Part shown: positions 8,181 to 18,000 of the stretch, piece after piece
Numbering within the stretch: the stretch's first letter is position 1
How the letters are laid out: each line of letters opens with the position of its first letter
Notes under the pieces: model-generated
Database searches by the model: none
Told to the model about the DNA's origin: nothing
Seen by the model: the letters and a program-made list of their open reading frames with translations, nothing else
Program-made: the position numbers and the translations under genes
NCBI GenBank assembly: GCA_029252405.1
Contig: JAQXBM010000074.1
Span: forward strand, 1-64,000
Reading direction: 5' to 3'
DNA length: 64,000 nucleotides
Origin: Crocinitomicaceae bacterium
GTDB taxonomy: Bacteria; Bacteroidota; Bacteroidia; Flavobacteriales_D; Crocinitomicaceae

Positions 8181-8555
8181 TCACTTTCTCGCTTTGATGA
8201 CGACAGAATTCACAATAATATCATGAATAGCCTTTCCTTCGGCATTTGCTGAAATCGAGAACAATGAAATAATCCCTAAGAACATTTTTGCCGCGTAGCG
8301 CACTACTGCCCAGGGAAAAATAATATTGCGCGTTATGGAATTTGAACGCTTTACCCTCAATCCATTAGCGAAATGTCCAATTGTACCTCCAAATAAACTA
8401 ATCATGAGAGGTTCGTACAGAAAGAAAATCCCTACAAATGCACCAATGCGCGCCTCAGTGGGAACACTTTCGTATGAAGAGAAAATTGAAGTCACGAGAA
8501 AAATCAGAATCACCAATACAATCATATCAGAGACAGCGGCTTTAATCCGATCCAT
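8181..8555 (-). CDS. RDD-domain membrane protein
   Basis: Integral membrane protein of 124 residues. The RDD family signature is visible as an Arg in DRIKAAVSD near the start and paired acidic residues in the helices. GGTIGHFANGLRVKR sits mid-protein, and KAIHDIIVNSVVI at the end is the typical second conserved block. Three to four hydrophobic helices are predicted. RDD proteins are proposed small transporters or channels, but most are unassigned. It is cotranscribed with the lipoprotein gene downstream. Confidence 0.78.
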   Translation of the reverse strand: MDRIKAAVSDMIVLVILIFLVTSIFSSYESVPTEARIGAFVGIFFLYEPLMISLFGGTIGHFANGLRVKRSNSITRNIIFPWAVVRYAAKMFLGIISLFSISANAEGKAIHDIIVNSVVIKARK

Positions 8556-8612
8556 TAATTCGGCATAAATGATTTAGTCTTGAGTGGTTTTATTCATCGT
8601 GAAAGCTTGGTA

Positions 8613-9218
8613 TTATGATACGGCTTTGGCTTCAGAATTCAATTCCATGAACTGATACCTCAATATATCCAAATCTACACTGATCCCCGGAGTTTCATAA
8701 TACAACACGTTGATCTTCTTGATTTCTTCATCAATCTGCTCAATCAAATCGAGTTCTTTGGTGTTCCACATGTTTTGTCCCCATGCTGTGTGCAGTAAAA
8801 CGATTCCCAACCATTGGTCGATCCACGCTGAGTCGAATTTATTGCTTCCAGGTTTTAACTCAGAGATCAGTTTCACAATGAATTGCCTGATGAAAGTTGC
8901 GTATTGCTCACGCTGATGTTCGTTCATTTCATTCAAAACGACCTCAATTCCGATTTGCTTCAAACCTGAAATCCACTCGAAACCTTTCTTACGAGAGAAG
9001 TCTTCAATTTGTCCAACCCATCCTCGTTGATCAGCCTCAATCTTATGATGATTCGTTAAGAGGTTACCAGCGTTAACAGAGAACCGTTCTTCTTTCATCA
9101 TTTTCAATTCCAATCCAGCGATGAACGCTAAAATTTGCTCTCGCGTAGCCCCACCAGCAAAGGTTTCTGGTTTCAGAATTACGGCAGCCATGATATTTGG
9201 AAATGTAAATTGCGTCAT
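8613..9218 (-). CDS. Conserved hypothetical soluble protein
   Basis: Protein of 201 residues from the ATG at 9218 (MTQFTFPNIM); a further in-frame ATG lies 48 nt upstream but adds an odd leader. It has no signal peptide or membrane helix. The sequence is largely alpha-helical and Trp-rich (IDQWLGIVLLHTAWGQNMWN). I do not recognise the family, and no catalytic motif stands out. It is followed on the same strand by the RDD and lipoprotein genes, with 57 nt to the RDD start. Confidence 0.65.
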   Translation of the reverse strand: MTQFTFPNIMAAVILKPETFAGGATREQILAFIAGLELKMMKEERFSVNAGNLLTNHHKIEADQRGWVGQIEDFSRKKGFEWISGLKQIGIEVVLNEMNEHQREQYATFIRQFIVKLISELKPGSNKFDSAWIDQWLGIVLLHTAWGQNMWNTKELDLIEQIDEEIKKINVLYYETPGISVDLDILRYQFMELNSEAKAVS

Positions 9219-9341
9219 AATTGTCCAACGGGAAAAGAGTGTTTCGTTAACGAGTGTAAGGTACAACTTCGAAGTCTTTCAAGCAACGAAGGGGAACAAA
9301 TATTCTTCGATCAGAAAGGTAAAAGAAATAGAATCAAGCCC

Positions 9342-9977
9342 TTATTGAGCCGAAATAGCGACGTACTTTTTCAATTCACTTTGGTTTTCGGCTTGCTTGA
9401 CCATGTAATCGGCGATATCGGCGCGATTGATCCCTGTAATGTTCATCCCACTGTAAAGTTCTGTCTCGATTCGGTATTTTTCCGTCAGCGGTTCATCGAG
9501 TAGCCGTCCTGGTCGAACTATGGTCCAATTCATTTCAGAAGCACTGATGATTTCTTCCATCTTCGCTTTGTCAATGTACACCTCTCTCATCATGTATTTC
9601 AGAAACAATTTAATGAACCACGAAGAGACATATTCTTGACTCTCACCAGTCCCAAAACCCGTGACGAAAATGAAAGGGATGTTCGCTTTGGTTTCATTAT
9701 GAATATTGACTAAAGCTGTTGCAAACTCTGAGAATAGCGTCGTTTTTCTCTTGTTTTTTTCCGTACCTAAAGTGACCAATACCGCGTCTGCATTTTCAAT
9801 GGCTTTTTTTAGTACGAGCGTTTTTAGCGCATCGCCGCGAAGAAACGTAAAGTTTTCATAACCTATAAGTTGGACGGCAGATCTAGAAATTCCTGTCACG
9901 GTATGATTACGTTGAAGGGCTCTTTTCACGACTGCCAATCCGACCCCTCCGGATGCTCCAATTACAGTGATTTTCAT
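9342..9977 (-). CDS. NAD(P)-binding atypical SDR (NmrA/NAD-dependent epimerase-like)
   Basis: Rossmann-fold protein of 211 residues. GASGGVG at residues 7-13 is the dinucleotide-binding glycine motif. ADAVLVTLGT gives the fourth strand, and NWTIVRPGRLLD is the pattern common in atypical SDRs that lack the YxxxK Tyr. This class includes flavin or quinone reductases and redox sensors. No partner gene suggests a substrate. Confidence 0.83.
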   Translation of the reverse strand: MKITVIGASGGVGLAVVKRALQRNHTVTGISRSAVQLIGYENFTFLRGDALKTLVLKKAIENADAVLVTLGTEKNKRKTTLFSEFATALVNIHNETKANIPFIFVTGFGTGESQEYVSSWFIKLFLKYMMREVYIDKAKMEEIISASEMNWTIVRPGRLLDEPLTEKYRIETELYSGMNITGINRADIADYMVKQAENQSELKKYVAISAQ

Positions 9978-10043
9978 GTTGATAGGTATGGATGGTTATA
10001 AATATAGCCAATTGAATGCTTATAACAGAACTAAACTGTTTTA

Positions 10044-10433
10044 TTATCCAACAAGCATCGGATTCACGATTAACGAGAATCGAATTTCTAGAACAAACAC
10101 TGTAAAAATGGTGCCAAAGATGAAGAGAACCCAACGCCCAGGATTTTCCAGAGGATAGCTTCCCAAATAGTAATGGCGTAGGATGCCACCAACCCATCCG
10201 CTGGTGTACATAACATTGCACCAAATCAGCATCATGATAGCATCAAAAATCAGATCCTTTTTACTAATGAACGGCCCTGTGTATTCCCATAGTGAAGCTA
10301 AGATTAACGCGGCCACAGGGATAATAATCAAGTTATAAATCAACCGCTTTTTCTACCACCACCAAACCATTTCCATGGGAACGGAGAGCTTTTCTTTAGG
10401 ACTGTCTTTAGGACTGTCTTTGGGATCGCTCAT
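10044..10433 (-). pseudogene. Small membrane protein gene interrupted by in-frame TAG
   Basis: Reading from ATG at 10433, codons give MSDPKDSPKDSPKEKLSV, then VWWW, then TAG at 10355-10353. The same frame continues as KKRLIYNLIIIPVAALIL and then about 85 more residues with three hydrophobic helices, ending at 10044. Three TGG codons precede the TAG, so a fourth TGG changed to TAG is the simplest explanation. The 5' part also carries a tandem repeat (KDSPKDSP). The distal part could still be made from TTG at 10343 as a 99-residue protein. The start lies 2 nt after the stop of the upstream gene. Family unknown. Confidence 0.65.
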
Positions 10434-10435
10434 TG

Positions 10436-11518
10436 TTAGTTCTTAGGAATTTCGGGAAGGAATCGAACAAAATCTTTACCATTGAACTTCCATGCTCCGG
10501 CGTTGTGCGTTCCCAGCCATATACCACCTGATTTATCTTTGTAAATCGAAAAGACTTGTGCTTCAGCGCTTTTGATCAAAATGGGGTAGTGGGTAAAGGA
10601 TTCACCGTCGTATTTCCAAACGCCTCCTTCGTAATGTGCCATCCAGAAGTTGCCTTGATTGTCCATGGTCATTGAAATACAGGAACTTTTCACTCTAGGC
10701 TCCTTCGAATTGTCTATCCCTCGAAGTTTTTCATATGTGGTTTGACCATCTTTATTATAAACTCTATACTTGGAATTGACATTACTTGCGAAGTAAAAAT
10801 CGTCATTGTTGTCACGAACAATTGATCGAATACCCATGGATGGACCTGGATCCATTTCCGTCATTTCTCTTTCAGAAACCCAGAAGAATTCGGATCCATC
10901 AAAGCGACAAGCTCCGAATATCGCTCCACCAAACCAAGGGATTCCATTGCTGTCTTTGAAGGTTGTGTAATTCGAGTAGAAGTCAAACGTGGCTTGAGGG
11001 TTAAGTTCTTCGAATTCCTTTTCAAGTTCATGCTTGGGTAATGTTAGGTGATATAAATGTTGTCCATCGTAACGATAAACGCCATTCATATTCCAATCTC
11101 CTGCAAACCATAAATCGGTTGGATTTAGTCCTTTTGCCTTGGATTGATCCTCAATTGCAACCAATTTCTCAATGCTTTTTCCATCAAACTTGTTAACTCC
11201 TTCTCCAGTATCGAAGTATAAATTTCCCAAGTGATCTTCTTGAATATCATGCACTCCATTTGCGTACAAACCATCTTCTGTGGAGTATTGGATCAGTTTC
11301 TCCCCGTCATATTTGACAATTCCTTCGTGCGAGAACCAGTAGTTGTTTTGGCTGTCTTGGAAGATTCTTGCTACGCCCTCATTCAGTTGGTCAATTTCTT
11401 TACCAAAGGTCAATTCCTCAGTGGTCTCAGAAACATCATCAGGTTGACTTAAGCCTTTGCAAGAGGAAAGAACAACGGTGATTACAATTAAGATTGATAG
11501 TTTGAGCATACGCGTCAA
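10436..11518 (-). CDS. Lipoprotein with two-component-regulator-type beta-propeller repeats
   Basis: Protein of 360 residues with a lipoprotein signal; the lipobox LSSC places Cys at about residue 20. The mature part has repeated motifs such as NYWFSHEGIVKYDG, NLYFDTGEGVNKFDG, GIPWFGGAIFGACRFDG, NFWMAHYEGGVWKYDG and GIWLGTHNAGAWKFNG. These are Reg_prop blades found in periplasmic sensor propellers, here without any kinase domain. It is probably a ligand-binding or scaffold lipoprotein. The stop is 2 nt before the start of the interrupted membrane gene. Confidence 0.85.
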   Translation of the reverse strand: MTRMLKLSILIVITVVLSSCKGLSQPDDVSETTEELTFGKEIDQLNEGVARIFQDSQNNYWFSHEGIVKYDGEKLIQYSTEDGLYANGVHDIQEDHLGNLYFDTGEGVNKFDGKSIEKLVAIEDQSKAKGLNPTDLWFAGDWNMNGVYRYDGQHLYHLTLPKHELEKEFEELNPQATFDFYSNYTTFKDSNGIPWFGGAIFGACRFDGSEFFWVSEREMTEMDPGPSMGIRSIVRDNNDDFYFASNVNSKYRVYNKDGQTTYEKLRGIDNSKEPRVKSSCISMTMDNQGNFWMAHYEGGVWKYDGESFTHYPILIKSAEAQVFSIYKDKSGGIWLGTHNAGAWKFNGKDFVRFLPEIPKN

Positions 11519-11540
11519 TATACGCTAAAGGTAATTGAAT

Positions 11541-11921
11541 CTAATCAGTTTTCTGAAAGCGATTTTGGAAAATCAATCGAACTGGAATCGTCAAAACGAG
11601 ACACAGCATGTAAATAATGTACTCAACAGGAAGCTTCGCGAAGTACTGACTTGTTTCCGAATAGATGAGTAAAATCCATACTGCGTGCATCACGGAAGTC
11701 AACAACTCACTTTTGGTTGTTTCTCGAATGCTCGTGACAATAATTGTCGCGAAAATGATCGTGTAATTAATGATCGAAAATTTCAGAAAGAAAAAGTCAA
11801 CGGCAATTCCTGTTTCAGAAAATGCGCTCGTGATGAGTTCAAAAATTCCATAGAAAAGAGGAATCGAAGCAAGTTGAATCAGAATGGAAAGAAGAACGAA
11901 AAGAGAACCACTTGGTTTCAT
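11541..11921 (-). CDS. Hypothetical four-helix membrane protein
   Basis: Protein of 126 residues with about four hydrophobic segments (near residues 5-30, 40-62, 72-88 and 95-115) and a basic C-terminus (RLIFQNRFQKTD). No family is recognised. It is encoded between the propeller lipoprotein and the PorE-like gene on the same strand, with 22 and 33 nt spacings that permit cotranscription. Confidence 0.6.
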   Translation of the reverse strand: MKPSGSLFVLLSILIQLASIPLFYGIFELITSAFSETGIAVDFFFLKFSIINYTIIFATIIVTSIRETTKSELLTSVMHAVWILLIYSETSQYFAKLPVEYIIYMLCLVLTIPVRLIFQNRFQKTD

Positions 11922-11954
11922 AGGTCACAAGTTAGTTCTTTTCAAACGTTCATT

Positions 11955-14105
11955 CTAGTTGACCTCCAAAATTTTCACTTCTGTTCGTCTATTCTCTTGG
12001 TGTTCATCTTCGGTACAAGTAACACCATCTTTACAATGATTCACCAAGTCAGTTTCTCCATATCCTTTTGCTTTAATTCCAGCAGCAGGAACTCCCTTTT
12101 TCAGTAGGTAATCGACACAGCTTTGTGCACGAGCCTGCGATAAACGTTGATTGTAAGATCTCGATCCACGCGCATCTGTGTGAGCACTTAGTTCGATTTT
12201 TAGATCATTCTTAAGGAGGAAATCAGCCAATCGATCCAACGATGCCATACTTTCTGGGCGGAGTGTAGATTTGTTCAAATCATAGAAGATGTTCTCCAAT
12301 TTGAATTTCTCACCCTTTTTGATTTTAGGTAATTCTAATTCCAAATCAATGATTTTTCCGTCTTCATTCGAGGTGTTGAATGAAATATCACCATCCACGA
12401 ATCCTTTTTTCGCGCCATGAGCCCAGAAAACAATATTCCGATCGACCTTTATTGTTACCATCCCTTCATCATTGGTGATAAGCGTGGTGTCCCATCCGGT
12501 GTTGTAGTTCGAAATCGTTGCAGTTGCTCCAGGAATTACATTACGAGATTCTTTTTCTATAATTCTAAGGTGAATGCTAATCGTTGTTGGTTTTAAGAGC
12601 AATTCACATGTCAACGTAGAATCTTTGTTGATTCCTGAAGTCGACAATTGAGCCTCGTTTAATGAAATAAATTCATCCTTCTTAGTGAAAATCTGGTAAT
12701 TATTGTTGAGGGCAAGCGATTTCGAGAAATGTCCTTTGGCATCAGTTATAGTGCTATCCATCTTCTGCGTAGTCCTGTTTTTGATGAACACCGTTTGTTC
12801 TCCGACGGTTTCTTTGTTCTCTCCGTAGAGAGCAAATACATTCCCTTCGACAGCCACGCGAACGACACGTTTTCTAACGTGATAAATACGGTCGATATTA
12901 TCTCCACGGTTACTGGACAAAAATCCAATTTTCTTGGAGGAGTCGAAAATAAGTCCAAAGTCGTCGTGCGAAGTGTTGACGGGAAAACCAACGTTATGAG
13001 GCACCGAATTTTCTGCGGTTGACACTTCGAAAACATCCAATCCGCCTAGTCCAAAATGGCCGTCCGATGCAAAGTACAACACATCATCTTGAACGAATGG
13101 GAACATCTCGTTACGATCAGTATTTACCTTGTTACCAAGGTTTTTGGGGGAGCTCCAGATCAAGCCATTCCATGTTGACGAGTACAAATCCGCTTCACCT
13201 TTACCGCCTTTCATGTCTGAAACGAAGTAAAGCGTTTTTCCGTCTGAAGAGAATACCCCATGACCGACATTTGCTGTGGCGTTATTGTGCTGAAATGGTG
13301 TTAAGTCTGACCATTCTCCATTCACTAACTCAGAAAAATACAAAGCAAGAACAATAACCTCTTTTCCCTTTTTCTTTCCTAAGGTGTTTTTAGTGATAAC
13401 CATTTTCTTACCATCAGGAGAAAAGGCGACTGGTCCGTCGTGAGCCCGCGAAAGGTAATTGTGCTTAAGCAGAGTTGGTTCATTCAAGGATGAATCAGCG
13501 TTCATGGTTGATTGCATCATGTTCAAAAAGAAATCGTTGTCCCAGCCGTATCTCGGATTCAAAAAACCGGTATTCTTTGCCTTCGACACAAACACAATGG
13601 AGTTTCCATTGTAAGCAGCACTGAAATCTCCTTTGCCAGAGTTTATGGCTGCCTCCTTGGTTCTATAGAAAGCGGAATCAGCGAAAAGTGAATCAAATTT
13701 GTCCATGTCCTCTTTCATTTCTTTGAAAAAAGGATTCTTGGGAAAGAGAGAAGCACTTTCAATAATTAGCGTATTGGATTTCTCATATGCTTGCTCATAC
13801 CTCAATGCTTCAATGTAGTATTCGCGATCCATTTCATCGAGCATATTCTTCGCGTGCAATTGTTGGTAGTACTTTGCAGCGTCCTTCATGTTGAAAAGGT
13901 GATAACTCGATATTGCCGCCTTCCGAACGTTTTCCCAATCGCTTTTTTTCTTTGATTCGAAACAATCTTGCGAGAGTTCTGCGTACATCTCAATGCACTT
14001 GGCATATTCCAATCGTGCGAAATGTTTATTCGCAATCTTTTGCTTGATCTGTCCGAATGTAGCAACACTCGACAAAATGAAAATAGATAGAATGAACTGT
14101 TTCAT
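11955..14105 (-). CDS. PorE-like T9SS-associated OmpA-family protein (TPR, propeller, CRD, OmpA)
   Basis: The 716-residue protein has a signal peptide ending at TFGQ. The order is a TPR-like region (about 22-140), WD40/PD40-type propeller motifs (VAFSPDGKKMVIT, GVFSSDGKTLYFVSD, FPFVQDDVLYFASDG), carboxypeptidase-regulatory-like beta domains (about 420-580), and an OmpA C-terminal domain with LSAHTDARGSRSYNQRLS that binds peptidoglycan. This matches PorE, which links the T9SS ring to the cell wall, although PorE is a lipoprotein and this has no lipobox. The start is 3 nt after a PorP/SprF gene, in the usual order. Confidence 0.87.
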   Translation of the reverse strand: MKQFILSIFILSSVATFGQIKQKIANKHFARLEYAKCIEMYAELSQDCFESKKKSDWENVRKAAISSYHLFNMKDAAKYYQQLHAKNMLDEMDREYYIEALRYEQAYEKSNTLIIESASLFPKNPFFKEMKEDMDKFDSLFADSAFYRTKEAAINSGKGDFSAAYNGNSIVFVSKAKNTGFLNPRYGWDNDFFLNMMQSTMNADSSLNEPTLLKHNYLSRAHDGPVAFSPDGKKMVITKNTLGKKKGKEVIVLALYFSELVNGEWSDLTPFQHNNATANVGHGVFSSDGKTLYFVSDMKGGKGEADLYSSTWNGLIWSSPKNLGNKVNTDRNEMFPFVQDDVLYFASDGHFGLGGLDVFEVSTAENSVPHNVGFPVNTSHDDFGLIFDSSKKIGFLSSNRGDNIDRIYHVRKRVVRVAVEGNVFALYGENKETVGEQTVFIKNRTTQKMDSTITDAKGHFSKSLALNNNYQIFTKKDEFISLNEAQLSTSGINKDSTLTCELLLKPTTISIHLRIIEKESRNVIPGATATISNYNTGWDTTLITNDEGMVTIKVDRNIVFWAHGAKKGFVDGDISFNTSNEDGKIIDLELELPKIKKGEKFKLENIFYDLNKSTLRPESMASLDRLADFLLKNDLKIELSAHTDARGSRSYNQRLSQARAQSCVDYLLKKGVPAAGIKAKGYGETDLVNHCKDGVTCTEDEHQENRRTEVKILEVN

Positions 14106-14108
14106 GAA

Positions 14109-15026
14109 TTAGAAATATCGAGGTGATGTAAAAGGTCTATTCTTTGGCCGGATATCGTAACGAAGAAAAATTTCGTGCGAGCCGTTTTGATAGGTGCGTA
14201 GTCCATTGATAGGGAAGTCGTAAACGTAGCCCAAACTGACTGTGTTTTTGATGTTGTAAACGACATTCACTCCGATTGATTCATGGAAGCGATACATGAT
14301 TCCTGTCCAGAGTACGTCGTACATGAGTAGACTGATGTTCGCATCTACAGTTATGGGGGCGCCTGGCGTAAATTTTACTAAGGTCGAAGGTTGCAATTTG
14401 AACACACTATTCAGATCGAAGACGTATCCGCCAGCAAGAAAATAATGCTGGGCGTTGAGCACTCGCGCAATCGAATCAAAGGAAGCGGTAACCTGCGGAC
14501 GCAAGATTCTCGGCACGGAAAAGCTCACATAATGTTTATCGCCATAGTAATAAATTCCAGCCCCAACATTCGCTTTTGTTACGCTTTGAACTGATCCAAA
14601 ATATGGATCGGAAGGATCAATCACGTTTACTTGGGAAAAGTCATATCCAATTACGTCAATTCCTCCTGAAACTCCCACGGAAAGTCGTTGATTGTCATCA
14701 TCAAGAGCGATGCTTCCACTTAGGTCTACATAGGCAGATGTGCGCGATCTGTTCCCAATTCTGTCATTTACAAGGTGTGTTCCCAAGCCCAATGATTTCT
14801 GCATTAATGGTGTATGCAGACTAAACCACTGTGTAGTTGGAGCTCCTTTAAAATCAACCCATTGAAAACGCCCACTCGCGACTGCACTAATGGCATCGCG
14901 GCTTCCTGCGTAAGCTGGATTGAAATACAGTTTATTGTACATGTACAAAGACAATTGTTCGTCCTGTTGAGCCTGTACTGTTGACGTGCATAAGAGCACA
15001 AGAATGATAGCTAATACTTTCTTCAT
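14109..15026 (-). CDS. PorP/SprF-family T9SS outer-membrane protein
   Basis: The start at 15026 (MKKVLAIILV) gives a signal peptide cut near VQAQQ and a 305-residue protein, 10 nt after the stop of the adhesin gene. YMYNKLYFNPAYAGSR is the family's N-terminal hallmark (NPAYAG), followed by alternating amphipathic strands and a C-terminal YVYDFPI...GSHEIFLRYD pattern typical of this beta-barrel family. PorP/SprF proteins recruit or anchor specific type B cargo, so the adjacent giant adhesin is the probable client. Confidence 0.93.
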   Translation of the reverse strand: MKKVLAIILVLLCTSTVQAQQDEQLSLYMYNKLYFNPAYAGSRDAISAVASGRFQWVDFKGAPTTQWFSLHTPLMQKSLGLGTHLVNDRIGNRSRTSAYVDLSGSIALDDDNQRLSVGVSGGIDVIGYDFSQVNVIDPSDPYFGSVQSVTKANVGAGIYYYGDKHYVSFSVPRILRPQVTASFDSIARVLNAQHYFLAGGYVFDLNSVFKLQPSTLVKFTPGAPITVDANISLLMYDVLWTGIMYRFHESIGVNVVYNIKNTVSLGYVYDFPINGLRTYQNGSHEIFLRYDIRPKNRPFTSPRYF

Positions 15027-15036
15027 AGTCCTCGAA

Positions 15037-18000
15037 TTAATATTGTACTTCAACGTACCCTTTGTATGGAGGTTTGTCTCCAGAATTTAAATTGATGATG
15101 TAGAAATAAGTGCCGGGTGGAACGCGACCATCATTTCCTCCAAGCGAAGCACCAGCGTTCACTGTACCGTCCCAATCGCTATTGTATGGTGAGGCAGTGT
15201 ACACTACATTCCCCCATCTGTTATAGATTGAAACCTCTGCATCAACATATGCTTCAATTCCAGGGATTACCCAGAAATCGTTCAGATTATCCTTGTCAGG
15301 TGTGAATAAATTCGGAATAAATAAACAATCACCAGATCCTGTAACTTCAACGTAGGTCGAATCATATCCAAGACAACCATTCGCGTCGACAACAGTTAAA
15401 GTGTACAATCCAGCGTTGTCAAAAGTAGCGTTGTTCGTTACTGTAGGGTTCTGTTCGCTAGATGAATAGCCACCAGGACCAGACCAGGTAAAAGATTGTC
15501 CGCCAGAGCCGTTGAGGATGATGAATTCTCCAGGACAAATGGTTGTATCACTCGGAGATTGAGCTGGAACGTCTGTCACGACTGTCACGAACAAGGAATC
15601 ATCAGTTGAACATCCTTCGGCGTCGGTTCCGCTTACTACGTAATATCCTTGTTCACTCGCCGTTAAGTTCAGCAGCGTAATTAAGTCTGAAGTGGCAGTG
15701 TATCCATTCGGTCCTGTCCAGGAGTAGGTTGATGCACCAGTAGCTGTTAACGAAGCAATTCCTCCATTACAGTAGGTTTGTGAACTGAGGTCAGCTGTGA
15801 CACTGATTGTTGGATTCGGAATAATTGTAATCAGCATCGAGTCGCTTGCCGAACATCCATTTGCGTCTGTTCCTACAACAGCGTAGTATCCTTGCTCCGC
15901 TGTCCCAACATTTGATTGATTAATCGTTGTACTCGTCGATGAGAAGCCGTTTGGACCGGTCCAACTGTAACTGGAGGCACCTGATGCTGTTAATTCAAAG
16001 TCCTGTGTTTGACAAATTGTCGAATCGTCGCCTAAAGCACTGATATCAACATTCGGGTCAGCAGGGATCGTAATTGTCTCGCAGGAAGCCGGGCCCGTAC
16101 ATCCAGCAACTGTTGCAGCGACACAATAAGTGCCTGCTTCAAGCTGTGTGACATTGGTCAAATCGATCGTCGAATTTGAACTGGCAAAAGAGTTTGGTCC
16201 TGTCCACGAGAACGTTGCACCGGGAACACTACTTGCTACTAATTGGGAGCTAGCACCAAGACAGGGCGAGCTAGTAGAAACTGAGATCGTTGGTGCGGGT
16301 GGCGCTCCAGGATTAATAATTCCGAATGGGCCAAAAGTTGAAGAACATGAGTTTCCATCAGTAACATTCAAGTAATAGGTTCCTGCTGGAACTCCTGTCA
16401 AGTTTTGCGCGCTTCCAACTGATGACGTTCCATTTGTCCAATCATAGGATAGGGAAGGAGTTCCGCTGACAACTGCACCTGATAGTGCACCATTGGATGC
16501 TCCACAATCGGCATTTGAAGCTGTCGGGCTTGCCGTTAACACTGGATTACTATTCACCGCGACGTTGATGTCATCTGTATTTACACAGCCGTTTGCGTCA
16601 GTACCAGTTAACGTATAATTAGTTGTCGTTGTTGGTGATACCGAGATTGATGCTCCTGTTTGAGCTGTACTCCAGATATATGTTGAACCACCTGTTGCGT
16701 TGAGCGCGATGGAATTACCTTCACAAATACTCACACTTGATCCGTTTGATATTTGAATGTTCGGCAATGGGTTTACTGTCACATCAACATCTAAAGTTTG
16801 CTTGTAGTCGCAGAGTCCAGTGACTTCACAGTAGTAAGTTTCTGTGGTTGATGGAGTGACCGTCACGGATTGAGTTGTTGCTCCATTGTGTTGCCATTCA
16901 TATGAAGTCGCACCCGGAGGGGCGGTTAACGTAACCGATTGACCCACACAAATAGGCGCTACGTTTGCTATATCTGGAAATTGCACTCCAGAATTTGCTG
17001 TGATCGTGTAGTTACAAATATCTCCGGCATAACCATCTACCATTAAATAATAGTCGTTTCCAACTGTCAGGCCGTTCGCCGTAATCACGAACCCAGTACT
17101 GCTTTCTTCGAAATTTGAAACAGGAACAAAGTTGGTACAATTGGTACCTTCAAAAATCTGCATTTGAATCCCTCCAGAAGGGTAATTTCCAATCCAGCAA
17201 TCGTAAATACTAACAGTTAAGGTCGCAGTTGTTGCCGCTGCAGTGAATTTGATCCAGCTGTTGTTATTGATAATTACATCGTAAAACGGTGCCCCAGTTC
17301 CCCAAGTACCGCCTTGACCAAAAATCCCACCGGTATTCACGCCGTCAGGCATGTTGACACCGTTCACGTCTTCGTTATTTCCTCGCATGTTGTCTGGACG
17401 ATCTGGGGTGTAGGATCCGCTTGTCGATGCGCTATACCCGTTGATATCACAGATGTATAGGGCATTTGCACAATCATCATTTGTCGCTGTAGAAGCGCAA
17501 ATTCCAAAAGTCCCAACCGACGTTCCGAATCCCCAGTATCTCAAATACACAGTTGATCCTGGGACCAATCCTGAAGCAGTTATTAGTGGCAATAAATCAT
17601 TCCCTGATCCAGGATAGTTATTGTCATCCGAACAAGTAATTTGTGTGAGTGTGTTACAATTTGGACCTGAATAAAGCGCCATTACACCGTCGTTAATCGA
17701 ACCAGCTCCACCGTTTGGTTGAGCAGTGACATCGATATTTCCTGATGCGGGAACCGTAATCGTGAACCAAACATCGCTTGAACTCCCCGAAAACCCTCCG
17801 ATTGCGGCACCACCTCCGCCAATGCAGCTAGCTGGGGTTGGAGCACTAAGTGTAGCCGAAGCTCCAACTGTCGTAAAATTCGAGAATTGACATTGTGCTG
17901 TAACCGCTGGCAACTGAATTGCGTTGCATGGTTCATCATTTGTTGGTGTTGGCGTTGGCGTTCCCGTTATGCAAATATTAAAATCACCGGTTGTTCCTTG

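Noticed and set aside
9907-10224. Minus-strand frame of 105 codons overlapping the SDR start and the interrupted membrane gene
   Set aside because: It overlaps two better-supported frames and shows no hydrophobic or domain pattern; the real gene there is the frame containing LIYNLIIIPVAALIL.
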